A stretch of 64,000 nucleotides of DNA, from the NCBI GenBank assembly GCA_002717185.1, contig PBDC01000039.1, positions 51,404 through 115,403 on the forward strand. Direction: 5' to 3'. Origin of the DNA: Rhodospirillaceae bacterium (GTDB lineage Bacteria; Pseudomonadota; Alphaproteobacteria; UBA8366; GCA-2717185). A model generated the notes under the pieces. The model made no database searches and was not told where the DNA came from. It saw nothing but the letters and a program-made list of their open reading frames with translations. Position numbers and translations under genes: made by a program. Positions 36,499-46,246 of the stretch are shown here, piece after piece (position 1 is the first letter of the stretch; each line of letters opens with the position of its first letter).

Positions 36499-37613
36499 GC
36501 GCCGCGCGCCTCGAAATCGATCCGCGGATCAATCAGCATATACACAACGTCGCTGACGATGCCCATGATCAGCCCCAACAGGGTGAAAAAGTAGAGCGAA
36601 GCGAACATTACCGGATAGTCGCGGTTGATCACCGCTTCGAAACCAAGCAGCCCAAGCCCATCTAGCGAGAAGATGATCTCAATCAATAAGGTACTGGTGA
36701 ACAGGATACCGATGAAAGCAGACGGAAATCCGGCAATCACGATTAGCATTGCGTTGCGAAAGACGTGTCCATAGAGAATGCGGTGTTGGGTCAGGCCTTT
36801 AGCGCGCGCGGTGACAACAAACTGCTTGTTGATCTCCTCCAGGAAGGAGTTCTTGGTCAGCAGGGTTAACGTCGCGAAGGACCCTATAAGCATTGCGGTC
36901 AACGGTAGGACTAGATGCCAGAAATAATCGGTGACCTTGCCCAACCAGGACAAATCATCCCAATTGTCCGAGGTCAGGCCGCGAAGTGGAAACCAGTCAA
37001 AGTACTGCCCCCCAGCGAATAATACTATGAGCAAGATTGCGAATAGAAACCCTGGCACGGCGTTGCCGATGATGACCACCATGCTAGTCCAAACGTCAAA
37101 TTTTGAACCATCCCGCACCGCCTTGCCGACGCCGAGGGGGATGGAAATGAGATAAACCAACAAAGTCGTCCAAAGTCCGAGTGAAATCGAGACGGGCATT
37201 TTCTCCAGCACCAGATTGACCACCGTCTCGTCACGAAAATAACTCTTGCCGAAATCGAAGGTCGCATAGTTGCCGAGCATTAAGGCGAAGCGTTCCAAGG
37301 GCGGCTTGTCGAAGCCGAACTGCTTCTCGATCTCCTTAATAAATTCTGGATCGAGACCCTGCGCGCCACGGTAGATGCTTTCACCACCTAACCCTTCGCC
37401 GCTGCCCGGGCGAGCTTGTTGACCAGTGCTAACTTCACCGCTTGATTGCCCACTTATTCTGGCAGTCGCGTCAACCGCCGTACCTTCAATTTCTGCAAGA
37501 AGCTGTTCAACGGGACCGCCCGGCGCAAACTGGACAATTGCAAAGTTGATCGACATGATTGCAAACAGGGTCGGAACGACCAGCAACAGGCGTCGGATGA
37601 TATAGGGCAGCAT
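36495..37613 (-). CDS. yejB: Peptide ABC transporter permease YejB
   Basis: The 372-residue permease starts [44 protein letters not shown], characteristic of OppB/YejB, with an extended periplasmic loop and six membrane segments. The EAA loop appears as [28 protein letters not shown]. Together with yejE it forms the inner-membrane channel. It lies 12 bases after yejA. Confidence 0.92.
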   Translation of the reverse strand: MLPYIIRRLLLVVPTLFAIMSINFAIVQFAPGGPVEQLLAEIEGTAVDATARISGQSSGEVSTGQQARPGSGEGLGGESIYRGAQGLDPEFIKEIEKQFGFDKPPLERFALMLGNYATFDFGKSYFRDETVVNLVLEKMPVSISLGLWTTLLVYLISIPLGVGKAVRDGSKFDVWTSMVVIIGNAVPGFLFAILLIVLFAGGQYFDWFPLRGLTSDNWDDLSWLGKVTDYFWHLVLPLTAMLIGSFATLTLLTKNSFLEEINKQFVVTARAKGLTQHRILYGHVFRNAMLIVIAGFPSAFIGILFTSTLLIEIIFSLDGLGLLGFEAVINRDYPVMFASLYFFTLLGLIMGIVSDVVYMLIDPRIDFEARGA

Positions 37614-37625
37614 AGCGCGACGGCG

Positions 37626-39467
37626 CTAATTGCTCTTCGGGGTCGATCGACGATATTGCGCCAGCTTCGCATCCTTCGCGGGATCGATCCACCAAGCCAT
37701 GAACTGCGTTCCTTGATCAGGCGTCTTAATTGGCTGACCAAACCGGTTCCAGAACACCAGCCGGTCGTAAGGAATATGCCAATTGGGGATTACCAAATGT
37801 TTCCACTGTAGTACTGAATCAAGCGCCCGAACCCGTGTGACAAGACTTTTTCGATCCGGTGCCGCAATGATCAATTCGATTAGCTCATCGAGAACCGGGT
37901 CTTTTACGCCCATGAGATTGCGGCTAGCTGCGCGATCCGCTGCTCCTGTTCCCCAATAATTTCGTTGCTCGTTTCCAGGGGAAGCTGACTGTCCCCAACC
38001 GCTTACAACCACATCAAAATCAAAAATTTCGGTTCGTTTTTTATACTGTGCGGAGTCGACGGTACGCACTTTAGCATCTATGCCAACACGCTTAAGGTTT
38101 CGTATGTATGGCAAAATGATGCGCTCGAATAATGGACTGACCAGCAAAACTTCAAATGTCATCGTCTCGCCGCTCTCTGTTTTTGTCAGCTTCTTTGTTT
38201 TTGGGTCGACATCCCAGCCAGCTAAGTTGAACAGCTTCAATGCTTTTCGCAAATTTTGCCGTATGTTTCCAGACCCATCCGATTTCGGTGGTTCATACGC
38301 AGTAGTAAACACTTCGTTTGGTATTAGACCGCGATATTTTTCTAAAATTTTGAGAACATCACCCTTCGGAACCCCTACTGATGCTAGTTCCGAGTTGTCA
38401 AAGTAGCTGCGCGTACGGACATATTGCCCATAAAATAAGGCCTTGTTTGACCATTCGAAATCGAACGCATAGGCCAGTGCCCGACGAACTCTAGCATCGG
38501 CAAACTTCGCGCGCCTTTGGTTCATAACGAAGCCTTGCATCCCTGCTGGGCGATTATGCTCGAATGTCTTTTTGATTAACATTCCGTCGCGGTTTGCCGC
38601 AATTTCATAGGCAGTTGCCCAAACTTTCGAAGCGTTTTCTGATCTAAAATCGAATGAACCTGATTTAAAAGCTTCCACAGCGACCGATGCATCTCGGTAG
38701 TAGTCATAACGAATACGGTCGAAATTGTTAAAGCCGACCTGCGTAGGATGATTTTTACCCCAATAATTTGGCACGCGCTCATACACGATGTGCCGGTTCG
38801 CTTCGAATTCCTTAATCCGGTAAGGTCCGCTGCCAATCGGTGGTTCCAGGGTTGTGGCCTCGAAGTCTTTCCCATCCCAGTAATGTTTTGGAAGGACAGG
38901 CAGCTGGCCGACAATCAGCGGCAATTCGCGATTTACACCCCCTTTAAAATTGAATCTGACTTTCCGCTCACCGGTTTTAAAGGGCTTTTCAACATCAGAA
39001 TAATAATAACGATAAAAGGGACGTCCCTTAGATTTGAGCATGTTGAATGTCCAGATCACGTCTTCCACCATGATGGGTTTTCCATCATGCCATTTCGCAT
39101 CTGCCCGTAAGGTGAACTCAACCCAGGTCCTATCCTCCGGCGTTACGACGGTCTCAGCCAGCAAGCCATATGAGGAAAAAGCCTCGTCTGCTGAGCCAGT
39201 CATTAGGGTCTCGTATAAATGACCCAAGCCTGCAGCCGGTCTCCCCTTAATAACATGAGGATTAAAAGTGTCGAATCCCCGTCGCCCAGCCAGTTTCACC
39301 TCGCCGCCCTTGGGTGCATTCGGATTCACATAGTCAAAATGTTTAAAATCTTTGGAATATTTCAGATCGCCATGCATCGCGATGCCGTGGCTGGGCTGCG
39401 CGGCCGCAGTGAAAACGGTAAGAGCGGTAACACTGAGGAAAAGGGTGGTTCCGAGGGCACGGATCAC
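37626..39467 (-). CDS. yejA: Periplasmic peptide-binding protein YejA
   Basis: The 613-residue solute-binding protein (SBP_bac_5, cluster C) has a signal peptide (IRALGTTLFLSVTALTVFTAAAQP, cleavage probably after the AAA region). Family markers are HGIAMHGDLKYSKDFKHFDYVNPNAPKGGEVKLAG, VITPEDRTWVEFTLRADAKWHDGKPI-like text (here VTPEDRTWVEF), and the C-terminal WHIPYDRLVFWNRFGQP. It captures peptides for YejBEF. It heads the yejABEF operon; the 120 bases upstream, up to the hisN stop, likely hold its promoter. Confidence 0.92.
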   Translation of the reverse strand: MIRALGTTLFLSVTALTVFTAAAQPSHGIAMHGDLKYSKDFKHFDYVNPNAPKGGEVKLAGRRGFDTFNPHVIKGRPAAGLGHLYETLMTGSADEAFSSYGLLAETVVTPEDRTWVEFTLRADAKWHDGKPIMVEDVIWTFNMLKSKGRPFYRYYYSDVEKPFKTGERKVRFNFKGGVNRELPLIVGQLPVLPKHYWDGKDFEATTLEPPIGSGPYRIKEFEANRHIVYERVPNYWGKNHPTQVGFNNFDRIRYDYYRDASVAVEAFKSGSFDFRSENASKVWATAYEIAANRDGMLIKKTFEHNRPAGMQGFVMNQRRAKFADARVRRALAYAFDFEWSNKALFYGQYVRTRSYFDNSELASVGVPKGDVLKILEKYRGLIPNEVFTTAYEPPKSDGSGNIRQNLRKALKLFNLAGWDVDPKTKKLTKTESGETMTFEVLLVSPLFERIILPYIRNLKRVGIDAKVRTVDSAQYKKRTEIFDFDVVVSGWGQSASPGNEQRNYWGTGAADRAASRNLMGVKDPVLDELIELIIAAPDRKSLVTRVRALDSVLQWKHLVIPNWHIPYDRLVFWNRFGQPIKTPDQGTQFMAWWIDPAKDAKLAQYRRSTPKSN

Positions 39468-39588
39468 GGGCGGTTCCTTTTCGGTGGGCGATTGATCTCG
39501 TTAGAAACAGGCAAGACTTACTTATGATAATTTGGGGGTTCCAGACCTCTAGTTCCAGCCTTAGACTAATTGACAAGGGTTAAAAATT

Positions 39589-40371
39589 TTACTTGTTCAG
39601 GCAACGCAGGACTGCAACGTGCAGTTCCTCGCTAGCCGAGGCCACGACATTCGCGCTGCCTTCGGCCAACAACGGATTGCCCAGCCAATCCGTCATCACC
39701 CCGCCGGCCCCTGTGACAACTGGCACCAGGGCAGCGTAGTCCCAAAGGTTCATGGAAGCCTCGACGACAATGTCGGCGTACCCTGACGCCAGTAGCCCAA
39801 AAGCATAGCAGTCCGCACCGTAACGCGTAATAAGCACCTGATGGCACAACCGATCAAATGCATCAAGCAATTCACCCCTTGCATAATATTCAGGGCTTGT
39901 CGTGAAAAGCCGCGCAGCATCCAGTGCATCGCACCCACTGACGCGTGCTTCCGTGCCATTGAATAAGGTTGCCCGCCCCGCAACGCCGAGCCAGCGCTCG
40001 TCACTGATCGGTTGGTCGATGACGCCGAGCACGAACCGCTTTTCGACCGCCATTGCGATTAAAGTTCCAAATACCGGCATGCCGGCGACGAAGGCCTTGG
40101 TGCCGTCGATAGGGTCGAGAACCCATAATGGGCCTTCGCCTTCGGGAACGCCGCCCATCTCTTCTCCGATCACAATGTGATCGGGGCATGTCTCTGCGAG
40201 AATTTCTCGAAGGGCCGCCTCAATCTCACGGTCCGCCTTTGTGACAGGGCTATTGTCGGCCTTTTGCTCTATCGCAATGCCTGTTCGGAAATAGCGCTGC
40301 GCAATCGGGCGCGCCGCATCCGCCAATCTTTCCGCAATGGCAATGTATTCGGCCGGACAGGTCACCGTCAT
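39589..40371 (-). CDS. hisN: Histidinol-phosphatase, inositol monophosphatase family
   Basis: The 260-residue Mg-dependent phosphatase has VTKADREIEAALREI, GEEMG (metal-binding Glu), the DPIDGTKAFVAGMPVFGTLIA motif (Asp, Asp, Gly-Thr) and WDYAALVPVVTGAGGVMTDWLG with the last catalytic Asp. The close spacing to the alphaproteobacterial HisN pattern suggests histidinol-phosphatase, the histidine-pathway step before HisD, though inositol-monophosphatase activity on other substrates is possible. The ATG at 40371 follows GGAG; a longer frame to 40491 is less likely. Confidence 0.83.
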   Translation of the reverse strand: MTVTCPAEYIAIAERLADAARPIAQRYFRTGIAIEQKADNSPVTKADREIEAALREILAETCPDHIVIGEEMGGVPEGEGPLWVLDPIDGTKAFVAGMPVFGTLIAMAVEKRFVLGVIDQPISDERWLGVAGRATLFNGTEARVSGCDALDAARLFTTSPEYYARGELLDAFDRLCHQVLITRYGADCYAFGLLASGYADIVVEASMNLWDYAALVPVVTGAGGVMTDWLGNPLLAEGSANVVASASEELHVAVLRCLNK

Positions 40372-40402
40372 CGCCGGGCACTCCAGTCGCCCGAGAGCCG
40401 CC

Positions 40403-40948
40403 CTAATTGGGCAGCGGCATCGGTGTGTCAGCCTTGCTATTAAGAAACACGATGATGTTCGCCCGGTCTTTATTCTTCTTGAACCCTGCAAAGTTCATTT
40501 TCGTCTTTTTTACCAGCATCTTCGGCTTATAGAGGAAAGTGTTCAAATCAGCGATCGTCCACTTTCCACCAATCGCTTTCATGTCGCGTGAATATTTGAA
40601 GCCAGCCGCAGCCCCACGGTCGCCGCCAACTACATTCCAGAGGTTGGGGCCCTGTTTAGCCGGTCCACCCTTCTTGTAGGTATGGCAGGCGGCGCACTTC
40701 TTAAATAATTTCTCGCCTGCTACCGCATCGGCCGACGAAAGCATCCCGGTGATGTCTTCGGGGCCGGCAGGTGCCACCGCTTTACTAGCTGTTTGCACCG
40801 GTGCATTGCCGCCGATCCTATAGGCCATTGTCTCGGGCATCTGAGGACCGTAAGTCATATTTGAGATGAAGCCAGCCACCATTGCGATCAATCCCGCGAA
40901 GATGACCGAACCGACAAGCTTGTTCACTAGTAACGGGTCACCATTCAT
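40403..40948 (-). CDS. Membrane-anchored cytochrome c (cytochrome c2 / c-y type)
   Basis: This 181-residue protein has an N-terminal membrane anchor (LVGSVIFAGLIAMVAGFI), a proline-rich linker, and one class I cytochrome c domain with the haem site CAACH (Cys85, Cys88, His89) and a likely distal Met in KMNFAGF. Such anchored cytochromes carry electrons from the bc1 complex to an oxidase in alphaproteobacteria (CycM type). I chose the ATG at 40948, which has GGGAG about seven bases upstream; a frame reaching 41095 would add a Trp-rich unconserved stretch. Divergent to kdsB. Confidence 0.87.
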   Translation of the reverse strand: MNGDPLLVNKLVGSVIFAGLIAMVAGFISNMTYGPQMPETMAYRIGGNAPVQTASKAVAPAGPEDITGMLSSADAVAGEKLFKKCAACHTYKKGGPAKQGPNLWNVVGGDRGAAAGFKYSRDMKAIGGKWTIADLNTFLYKPKMLVKKTKMNFAGFKKNKDRANIIVFLNSKADTPMPLPN

Positions 40949-41140
40949 GCCCATACTCCCGATCTGAAAATACCGTCGCCAGCGCCACACTTCCCCAGGA
41001 AGTGCACGAAAAATCCATACACCGACCCGTGCAAGCGGTATAGTCACAGTCATCGTGAAATGCAAATTCCGCCGCAAACCAAATTCGACAGGCATTCATT
41101 TCGACCGCTATATTAGGGCCCCTTAAAGGATCGACCTCGA

Positions 41141-41884
41141 ATGTCGCTTCCAAGCAACCCCATCATCCTCATCCCAGCACGCCTTGAATCTACCCGTCTG
41201 CCCAACAAAGTCTTGGCCGACATTCACGGAAAGCCAATGATCGTCCATGTCATGGAAAGGGCCCGCGAGGTCGATATCGGTCCCGTAGTAATAGCCGCAG
41301 GAGATGAAGAAATCATCGCCGCCGTTCGGGAAGCCGGTGGCGATGCCATATTGACAGATCCAGCACACCCTTCCGGTTCCGACCGAATTTTCGAGGCCCT
41401 GACCCTATTCGATCCAGACGGCACCCATGATGCCATTGTCAATGTACAGGGCGACCTGCCGACGATTGACCCGAATTCCATCCAGGCAGCCTTTGATGTT
41501 CTCGCCGAGCCGGAGGTCGACATCGCGACCATCGCCGCTGAAATTAAAGTACCAGAAGAACGCAGCAATCCAAACGTGGTCAAGGCAGTTTTCGCCGTCA
41601 AACCTCCCGATTCGGTGGGCCGCGCCCTCTATTTTACCCGGGCAACGGCACCAACGGGCGACGGACCATTGTACCACCATATTGGCCTTTACGCCTACCG
41701 CAGGACCGCCCTGAAACATTTCGTCGCACTCCTCCCCGGCGTGCTGGAACAGCGCGAGAAACTTGAGCAATTGCGTGCACTCGAGGCCGGTATGCGCATC
41801 GATGTAGCGCTCGTTGACACGGTTCCACTCGGTGTCGATACTCCGGCTGACTTGACACGGGCGCGCGAGATGCTAGCGCCTTAA
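41141..41884 (+). CDS. kdsB: 3-deoxy-manno-octulosonate cytidylyltransferase
   Basis: The 247-residue enzyme makes CMP-Kdo for lipopolysaccharide. Motifs are [73 protein letters not shown] and [14 protein letters not shown]. The start ATG comes after the short 45-base leader of a divergent promoter region shared with the cytochrome gene. It precedes pheA by 21 bases; the cytochrome c / kdsB / pheA neighbourhood is common in Rhodospirillales and relatives. Confidence 0.93.
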   Translation: MSLPSNPIILIPARLESTRLPNKVLADIHGKPMIVHVMERAREVDIGPVVIAAGDEEIIAAVREAGGDAILTDPAHPSGSDRIFEALTLFDPDGTHDAIVNVQGDLPTIDPNSIQAAFDVLAEPEVDIATIAAEIKVPEERSNPNVVKAVFAVKPPDSVGRALYFTRATAPTGDGPLYHHIGLYAYRRTALKHFVALLPGVLEQREKLEQLRALEAGMRIDVALVDTVPLGVDTPADLTRAREMLAP

Positions 41885-41905
41885 CCATTTGGACACAGGG
41901 GAAAA

Positions 41906-42757
41906 ATGGCGGCTGACAACGAACATCTGATCGCCTATCAGGGCCAGCCCGGTGCCAACTCGGACATGGCATGCCGGGCGGTTCATCCGGACATGGAACC
42001 CTTGCCCTGTCCATCCTTCGAGGACGTGTTCGCAGCCGTGCGTGCAAACGAGGCTCGACTGGCGATGATTCCCATCGAAAATTCAGCTGCAGGCCGCGTC
42101 GCGGATATCCATCACCTTCTGCCTGATTCTGAATTGCATATCATCGCAGAGCATTTTCAGCCGGTACATGATCATCTACTGGGCGTCAAAGGTGCCAAAA
42201 TCGACAACCTAAAATTTGTCAGCAGCCACCATCAGGCGCTGTCGCAATGTCGGGAGACGATCCGTTCTATGGGTCTGGAGCCGCAAGTACATGCCGATAC
42301 GGCAGGCGCGGCGAAAGACCTTGCAGCCAATCCAGACCCAACGCACGCCGCAATCGCCTCCGACCTGGCGGCCAACATCTACGATCTCGAAATTCTGCAC
42401 CGCAATATGGAGGACCATAAGCACAACACGACGAGGTTTATCATAATGGCCCGGGAGCCCCAAGACCCGGACCCAAAAAGCAGCCCGATCATGACCTCCT
42501 TCGTATTTCAGGTACGCAACGTGCCGGCCTCGCTCTACAAGGCGATGGGCGGGTTTGCCACGAACGGCGTAAATATGACAAAGCTCGAATCCTACATGGT
42601 CAACGGCGAGTTCTCGGCGACCCAGTTTTATGCCGACATTGAGGGACACCCTAGTCAGACAAACGTTCAGTTGGCGCTGGAAGAGCTGGGTTTCTTCAGC
42701 CGGGCTGTAAAAGTGCTCGGCGTCTATCCGGCGAGCCGCACCGGCATTGACGATTAG
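41906..42757 (+). CDS. pheA: Prephenate dehydratase
   Basis: The 283-residue protein has an N-terminal prephenate dehydratase domain (YQGQPGANSDMACRA, PIENSAAGRVADIHHLL, HNTTRFIIMARE with the conserved Thr-Arg-Phe) and a C-terminal ACT domain (NVPASLYKAMGGFATNGVNMTKLESYMVNGEFSATQFYADIEGH, carrying the ESxP-like effector site as LESYM) for feedback by phenylalanine. It converts prephenate to phenylpyruvate. It lacks the chorismate mutase part found in enteric PheA, as is usual in alphaproteobacteria. Confidence 0.93.
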   Translation: MAADNEHLIAYQGQPGANSDMACRAVHPDMEPLPCPSFEDVFAAVRANEARLAMIPIENSAAGRVADIHHLLPDSELHIIAEHFQPVHDHLLGVKGAKIDNLKFVSSHHQALSQCRETIRSMGLEPQVHADTAGAAKDLAANPDPTHAAIASDLAANIYDLEILHRNMEDHKHNTTRFIIMAREPQDPDPKSSPIMTSFVFQVRNVPASLYKAMGGFATNGVNMTKLESYMVNGEFSATQFYADIEGHPSQTNVQLALEELGFFSRAVKVLGVYPASRTGIDD

Positions 42758-43043
42758 TAACGACAGTCACAACCGCAAAGAACGCCTCCTGCAACGGGGG
42801 CTAATGTGCTTTGTCGCGGGTATTGTCTGCTTTGTCGTCGGCGCCACCTTGGTGACGGCCAACTATGACCTTCCCGACTTCACCCGATCTTTTGGGGAGA
42901 TCGTCTTCGCAGGTTGGCCATTTCTGACCTTGGCCGCCGCCTATCTGCGCTGGCGCGGTGCCGGCGTGAAGGACTGGCTGCTGTGGACCGCGATGGCCGT
43001 CGTCTTCATTCCCGCTTTGATGGTTGTCCTCCTCGTCCGTTGA
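42747..43043 (+). CDS. Small membrane protein of unknown function
   Basis: This frame of 98 codons opens at TTG 42747, overlapping the end of pheA, and encodes three predicted membrane helices (GLMCFVAGIVCFVVGATLVTA, FGEIVFAGWPFLTLAAAYL, DWLLWTAMAVVFIPALMVVLLV) preceded by a basic segment (NRKERLLQRG). An ATG at 42804, with GGGGG upstream, is an alternative start that would drop the basic segment. It ends three bases before the convergent nudC stop. No family is recognised. Confidence 0.6.
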   Translation: MTISNDSHNRKERLLQRGLMCFVAGIVCFVVGATLVTANYDLPDFTRSFGEIVFAGWPFLTLAAAYLRWRGAGVKDWLLWTAMAVVFIPALMVVLLVR

Positions 43044-43046
43044 ATT

Positions 43047-43943
43047 TCAACGGACGAGCCAATCTTCAATCAGGCGGCGGGAGATCGAATCCTTGCGTGG
43101 CAGGCGAAAAGCATTGTTCTCTGGCGAAGCGAGCAGATCATCTCGGCTGAACCAGGCCGCACCTTCCAGCTCGTTTAGATCGACCTTTAGATCTGTCTGC
43201 TTGGCCGTCGCATTGAAGCCCAACATGATAGATGATGGAAACGGCCAAGGCTGCGAGGAATGATATTCGATATCGGTTATCTCGACCCCAACCTCCTCCA
43301 AAATCTCGCGCGCCACCGCATCCTCTAGGCTTTCCCCCTGCTCGACGAAACCAGCAAGCACCGAGTGCTGACCCGGCGGCCAGTTCCGTTGGCGGCCGAG
43401 GATAAGCCTGTCGTCACCATCATGTATCAGCATGATTACGGCTGGATCGAGGCGCGGGAAATGTTCGGCGTTGCAGTCAGTGCTGGTGCATTTACGCATA
43501 TGGCCAGCTTCGCGGCTGCTAGATGGGCTGCCGCAGACGCCGCAGAATTGGTGCCTCGCGTGCCATTGGATGATCGCTCTTGCATAAACAAGTAAGGCGC
43601 CCTCCTGATGCGGCAGTAGTTGACCTATACCGCGCATATCGCGAAAACGACCGTGTTCCGTTAGAGGTGGTTCTTCATGGGCAGAGAAATCGGCTGTAAA
43701 ATGCGCCACGTTTTCGATCATACCTAGAAACACAACAGTGCCGGCGCCCATAAGTAGTCCTCGGCTAGCTTCGACAGTGACGCCAACCGGCGGATCACCA
43801 GGTATGATCAGATTTTGCATGCGCCAGATCGGCACGATGCGGGCGATGTGGTCATCAATTTGCTGCCGGACCCAATCTTCGTCGACACGGAGATGAGCGG
43901 CCCGATCAATGCCACCTGACGCGTAGAAATTCGGTTCTTTCAT
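43047..43943 (-). CDS. nudC: NADH pyrophosphatase NudC (NAD-cap hydrolase)
   Basis: The 298-residue Nudix enzyme splits NAD(H) to NMN(H) and AMP and removes NAD caps from RNA. It has the zinc ribbon CGVCGSPSSS...HMRKCTSTDC, the Nudix box GFVEQGESLEDAVAREILEEVGVEI and the NudC signature SQPWPFPSSIMLGF. It is convergent with the small membrane gene and lies upstream (opposite strand) of the SRP RNA. Confidence 0.93.
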   Translation of the reverse strand: MKEPNFYASGGIDRAAHLRVDEDWVRQQIDDHIARIVPIWRMQNLIIPGDPPVGVTVEASRGLLMGAGTVVFLGMIENVAHFTADFSAHEEPPLTEHGRFRDMRGIGQLLPHQEGALLVYARAIIQWHARHQFCGVCGSPSSSREAGHMRKCTSTDCNAEHFPRLDPAVIMLIHDGDDRLILGRQRNWPPGQHSVLAGFVEQGESLEDAVAREILEEVGVEITDIEYHSSQPWPFPSSIMLGFNATAKQTDLKVDLNELEGAAWFSRDDLLASPENNAFRLPRKDSISRRLIEDWLVR

Positions 43944-43998
43944 GTCTGAGAGACTGCCACGCGGCTAAAAATCGTGCAATCACGCGCCAACTCAGCTC

Positions 43999-44029
43999 TT
44001 GCCGCGACAGGGATGAATCCTGATATACT
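43999..44029 (+). promoter_or_regulatory. Promoter candidate of the SRP RNA
   Basis: TTGCCG at 43999-44004 and TATACT at 44024-44029 form a sigma-70-like pair with a 19-base spacer, slightly longer than ideal. Transcription would begin near 44036, just ahead of the conserved RNA core. A single GANTC site (GAATC, 44015-44019) lies inside the spacer. Confidence 0.5.
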
Positions 44030-44036
44030 ATCATAG

Positions 44037-44135
44037 GAAGGCTGGCGTGCGGACGGGGCCCTCGCCAACCCGGTCAGATCCGGAAGGAAGCAGCCGTAAC
44101 GAGTTCGCCGCGGGTCGCAGGTTCAGTCTTCCACT
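44037..44135 (+). ncRNA. ffs: Signal recognition particle RNA (4.5S type)
   Basis: The conserved apical domain of bacterial SRP RNA is present: GGTCAGATCCGGAAGGAAGC at 44072-44091 followed by AGCC and AACGAG, where the symmetric and asymmetric loops bind Ffh. The flanking arms CTCGCC / GTTCGCCGCG can pair to extend the stem. Ends are approximate; about 100 bases matches the small bacterial RNA. Its place just upstream of dnaX is a known alphaproteobacterial arrangement. Confidence 0.92.
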
Positions 44136-44186
44136 TTATCAATGGGCTTCGAACACGAACGAGACGGCGAGCGTTTCCAGACGATT

Positions 44187-45896
44187 ATGAACGACAGCTT
44201 CAATTCCACCGGATATCGCGTCCTTGCGCGCAAATACCGGCCGCGTGGGTTCGACGAGCTGATCGGGCAGGAGACACTGGTACGCACTTTGTCTAACGCT
44301 ATCGCTGCCAACCGGGTCGCGCATGCTTTTGTGCTGACCGGTGTACGCGGTGTCGGAAAGACGACCACGGCGCGCATCATTGCCCGCGCCCTTAACTGCA
44401 TTGGCGTCGACGGCAACGGTGGGCCGACGATAGACCCGTGCGGAGTCTGCGAGCACTGCCTGTCGATCGCCGAGGATCGACATGTCGACGTCATCGAAAT
44501 GGATGCGGCCAGTCGCACCGGCATCGACGACATCCGCGAACTTATCGAAGGGGTTAGGTACAAGCCGGTTTCTGCACGGTACAAGGTCTATATCATTGAC
44601 GAGGTCCACATGCTGTCACGACAGGCCTTCAACGGTCTGCTGAAGACGCTGGAGGAACCACCAGATCACGTTATTTTCGTCTTCGCGACGACAGAGATTC
44701 GCAAGGTGCCCGTCACGGTCCTGTCGCGATGCCAACGCTTCGACTTGCATCGCATAAACCAGGACCAACTAGCTGCACATTTCCGATCGGTTGCATCCAA
44801 CGAATCCGTTGAGATAGAGAATGAAGCGGTCGAGATCGTCGCACGTGCCGCGGACGGCTCGGTCCGCGATGGGCTGTCGCTCCTCGACCAGGCGATCGCG
44901 CTGTCGGGCAGATCGGTGTCCGCCCAACAAGTGCGTGACATGCTGGGTCTGGCGAACCGAGGGGCGGTGTTCGACCTATTCCACGCAGTCGTTTCAGGCG
45001 AGATCGCCTCCGCACTCGAACAGTTCCGCGCCATGTATCGAGACGGCGTGGACCCGATCGTCGTGTTGCAGGATCTATTGGAGCTTACACACTGGCTGAC
45101 ACGGGCGAAGATCGCCCCGGACCTAATTAAGGAACCGGGCGTACCTGAAGAAGAGCGTGTACGAGGCGCAGCAATGGCGCAAAAACTCACGATGCCGGTG
45201 CTGACTCGATGCTGGCAGATGCTGCTAAAGGGACTTAACGAAACGCAAATGGCCCCGGTCCCGCTGGCTGCCGGCGAGATGGTGTTGGTCCGGCTTGCCT
45301 ACGCCTCGGACCTCCCGCCGCCGGGCGATCTCGTCCGACAGCTTCAAGAGACGGACCCGAAAAAGACCCCGGCGTCACCAACACCACCGCCCTCTGGACA
45401 GCCGAAAATAGTGCCGCCCCCGACAGGGGTGAGTGTAACTGTCGAGCGAAAACAATCGGCACCCGAGCCTCGCATGGAAGCAGCACAAAACGTTGCGGCA
45501 ATCTCGCAACCTACTAGACAAATTCTATCTTTCAAGGATGTTGTCGCCCTATTCGAGGAAAAGCGCGAAGGTATATTGACAACTCACCTCTACAATGACG
45601 TCCACCTGGTGCATTTCGCACCGGGCCGCATTGAATTCCAGCCAGGCGAACATGCACCGCGCGACCTCGCTAATCGCATCGGGCGCCTGTTATCGGACTG
45701 GACGCAGGACCGGTGGATTGTCAGCGTATCCGATACCAGCGGCGAGCCATCCCTTGCCGACGCAGCGCAGGCTGACGAAAAGCAGCGATTTGCGGAGGCG
45801 GATAGGCACCCGTTAGTGAATGCAGTTAAGGAAGTGTTTCCTGGTGCCACGGTGACTAAGGTAACCGATCTGGGGTCCAATCAAACGGAAGAATGA
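44187..45896 (+). CDS. dnaX: DNA polymerase III subunit gamma/tau
   Basis: The 569-residue clamp-loader ATPase has RVLARKYRPRGFDELIGQE, the P-loop GVRGVGKTTTARIIARALNC, the zinc site CGVCEHC, VIEMDAASRTGIDDIRELIEGVRYKP, YIIDEVHMLSRQAFNGLLKTLEEPPDHVIFVFATTE and SRCQRFDLHRI. After about residue 370 comes a Pro-rich linker and the tau-specific C-terminal domain with FKDVVALFEEKREGILTTHLYNDVHLVHF. I prefer ATG 44187, which begins near the conserved domain; ATG 44142, adjoining the SRP RNA, would add 15 residues. Neither has a clear ribosome site. ybaB and recR follow. Confidence 0.92.
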   Translation: MNDSFNSTGYRVLARKYRPRGFDELIGQETLVRTLSNAIAANRVAHAFVLTGVRGVGKTTTARIIARALNCIGVDGNGGPTIDPCGVCEHCLSIAEDRHVDVIEMDAASRTGIDDIRELIEGVRYKPVSARYKVYIIDEVHMLSRQAFNGLLKTLEEPPDHVIFVFATTEIRKVPVTVLSRCQRFDLHRINQDQLAAHFRSVASNESVEIENEAVEIVARAADGSVRDGLSLLDQAIALSGRSVSAQQVRDMLGLANRGAVFDLFHAVVSGEIASALEQFRAMYRDGVDPIVVLQDLLELTHWLTRAKIAPDLIKEPGVPEEERVRGAAMAQKLTMPVLTRCWQMLLKGLNETQMAPVPLAAGEMVLVRLAYASDLPPPGDLVRQLQETDPKKTPASPTPPPSGQPKIVPPPTGVSVTVERKQSAPEPRMEAAQNVAAISQPTRQILSFKDVVALFEEKREGILTTHLYNDVHLVHFAPGRIEFQPGEHAPRDLANRIGRLLSDWTQDRWIVSVSDTSGEPSLADAAQADEKQRFAEADRHPLVNAVKEVFPGATVTKVTDLGSNQTEE

Positions 45897-45912
45897 TAGG
45901 GAGTATCGGGCC

Positions 45913-46236
45913 ATGAAGAATCTCGGCCAGCTGATGAAACAAGCGCAGGAAATGCAATCCAAGATGGCTGAGATGCAGCAACGTCTCGTCGATGTGGAGA
46001 TCACGGGCAGCGCTGCAGCCGGGATGGTCAATGTGGTGATGAACGGCAAGGGCGAGATGCGCAAGGTGAAAATCGATCCGACGCTGATCATCCCGGACGA
46101 AGCCGAAGTTCTAGAGGACCTGATCGTCGCCGCGCAGAACGATGCGCGCGCCAAGGTTGACGCATATATGCAGGAAGAGTCCTCGAAGATGATGGGCGGG
46201 GTCGAACTGCCTCCCGGCTTCAAGATGCCGTTCTGA
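45913..46236 (+). CDS. YbaB/EbfC nucleoid-associated protein
   Basis: The 107-residue protein has the YbaB pattern: [57 protein letters not shown], then [39 protein letters not shown]. The family binds DNA as a dimer and is usually encoded between dnaX and recR, as here. It lies 16 bases after dnaX. Confidence 0.93.
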   Translation: MKNLGQLMKQAQEMQSKMAEMQQRLVDVEITGSAAAGMVNVVMNGKGEMRKVKIDPTLIIPDEAEVLEDLIVAAQNDARAKVDAYMQEESSKMMGGVELPPGFKMPF

Positions 46237-46246
46237 AAGCGCTTCG

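Noticed and set aside
41095..41140. Long N-terminal extension of the cytochrome c gene (frame to 41095)
   Set aside because: The extra residues are Trp/Arg-rich and have no ribosome site; GGGAG before ATG 40948 and the adjoining membrane anchor fit better.
45350..45372. Possible programmed -1 frameshift in dnaX (GAAAAAG run near residue 395) making a short gamma form
   Set aside because: The run has only five A before G and lacks the classic A AAA AAG heptamer; the -1 pairing would be poor and no Shine-Dalgarno-like stimulator or stem is evident.
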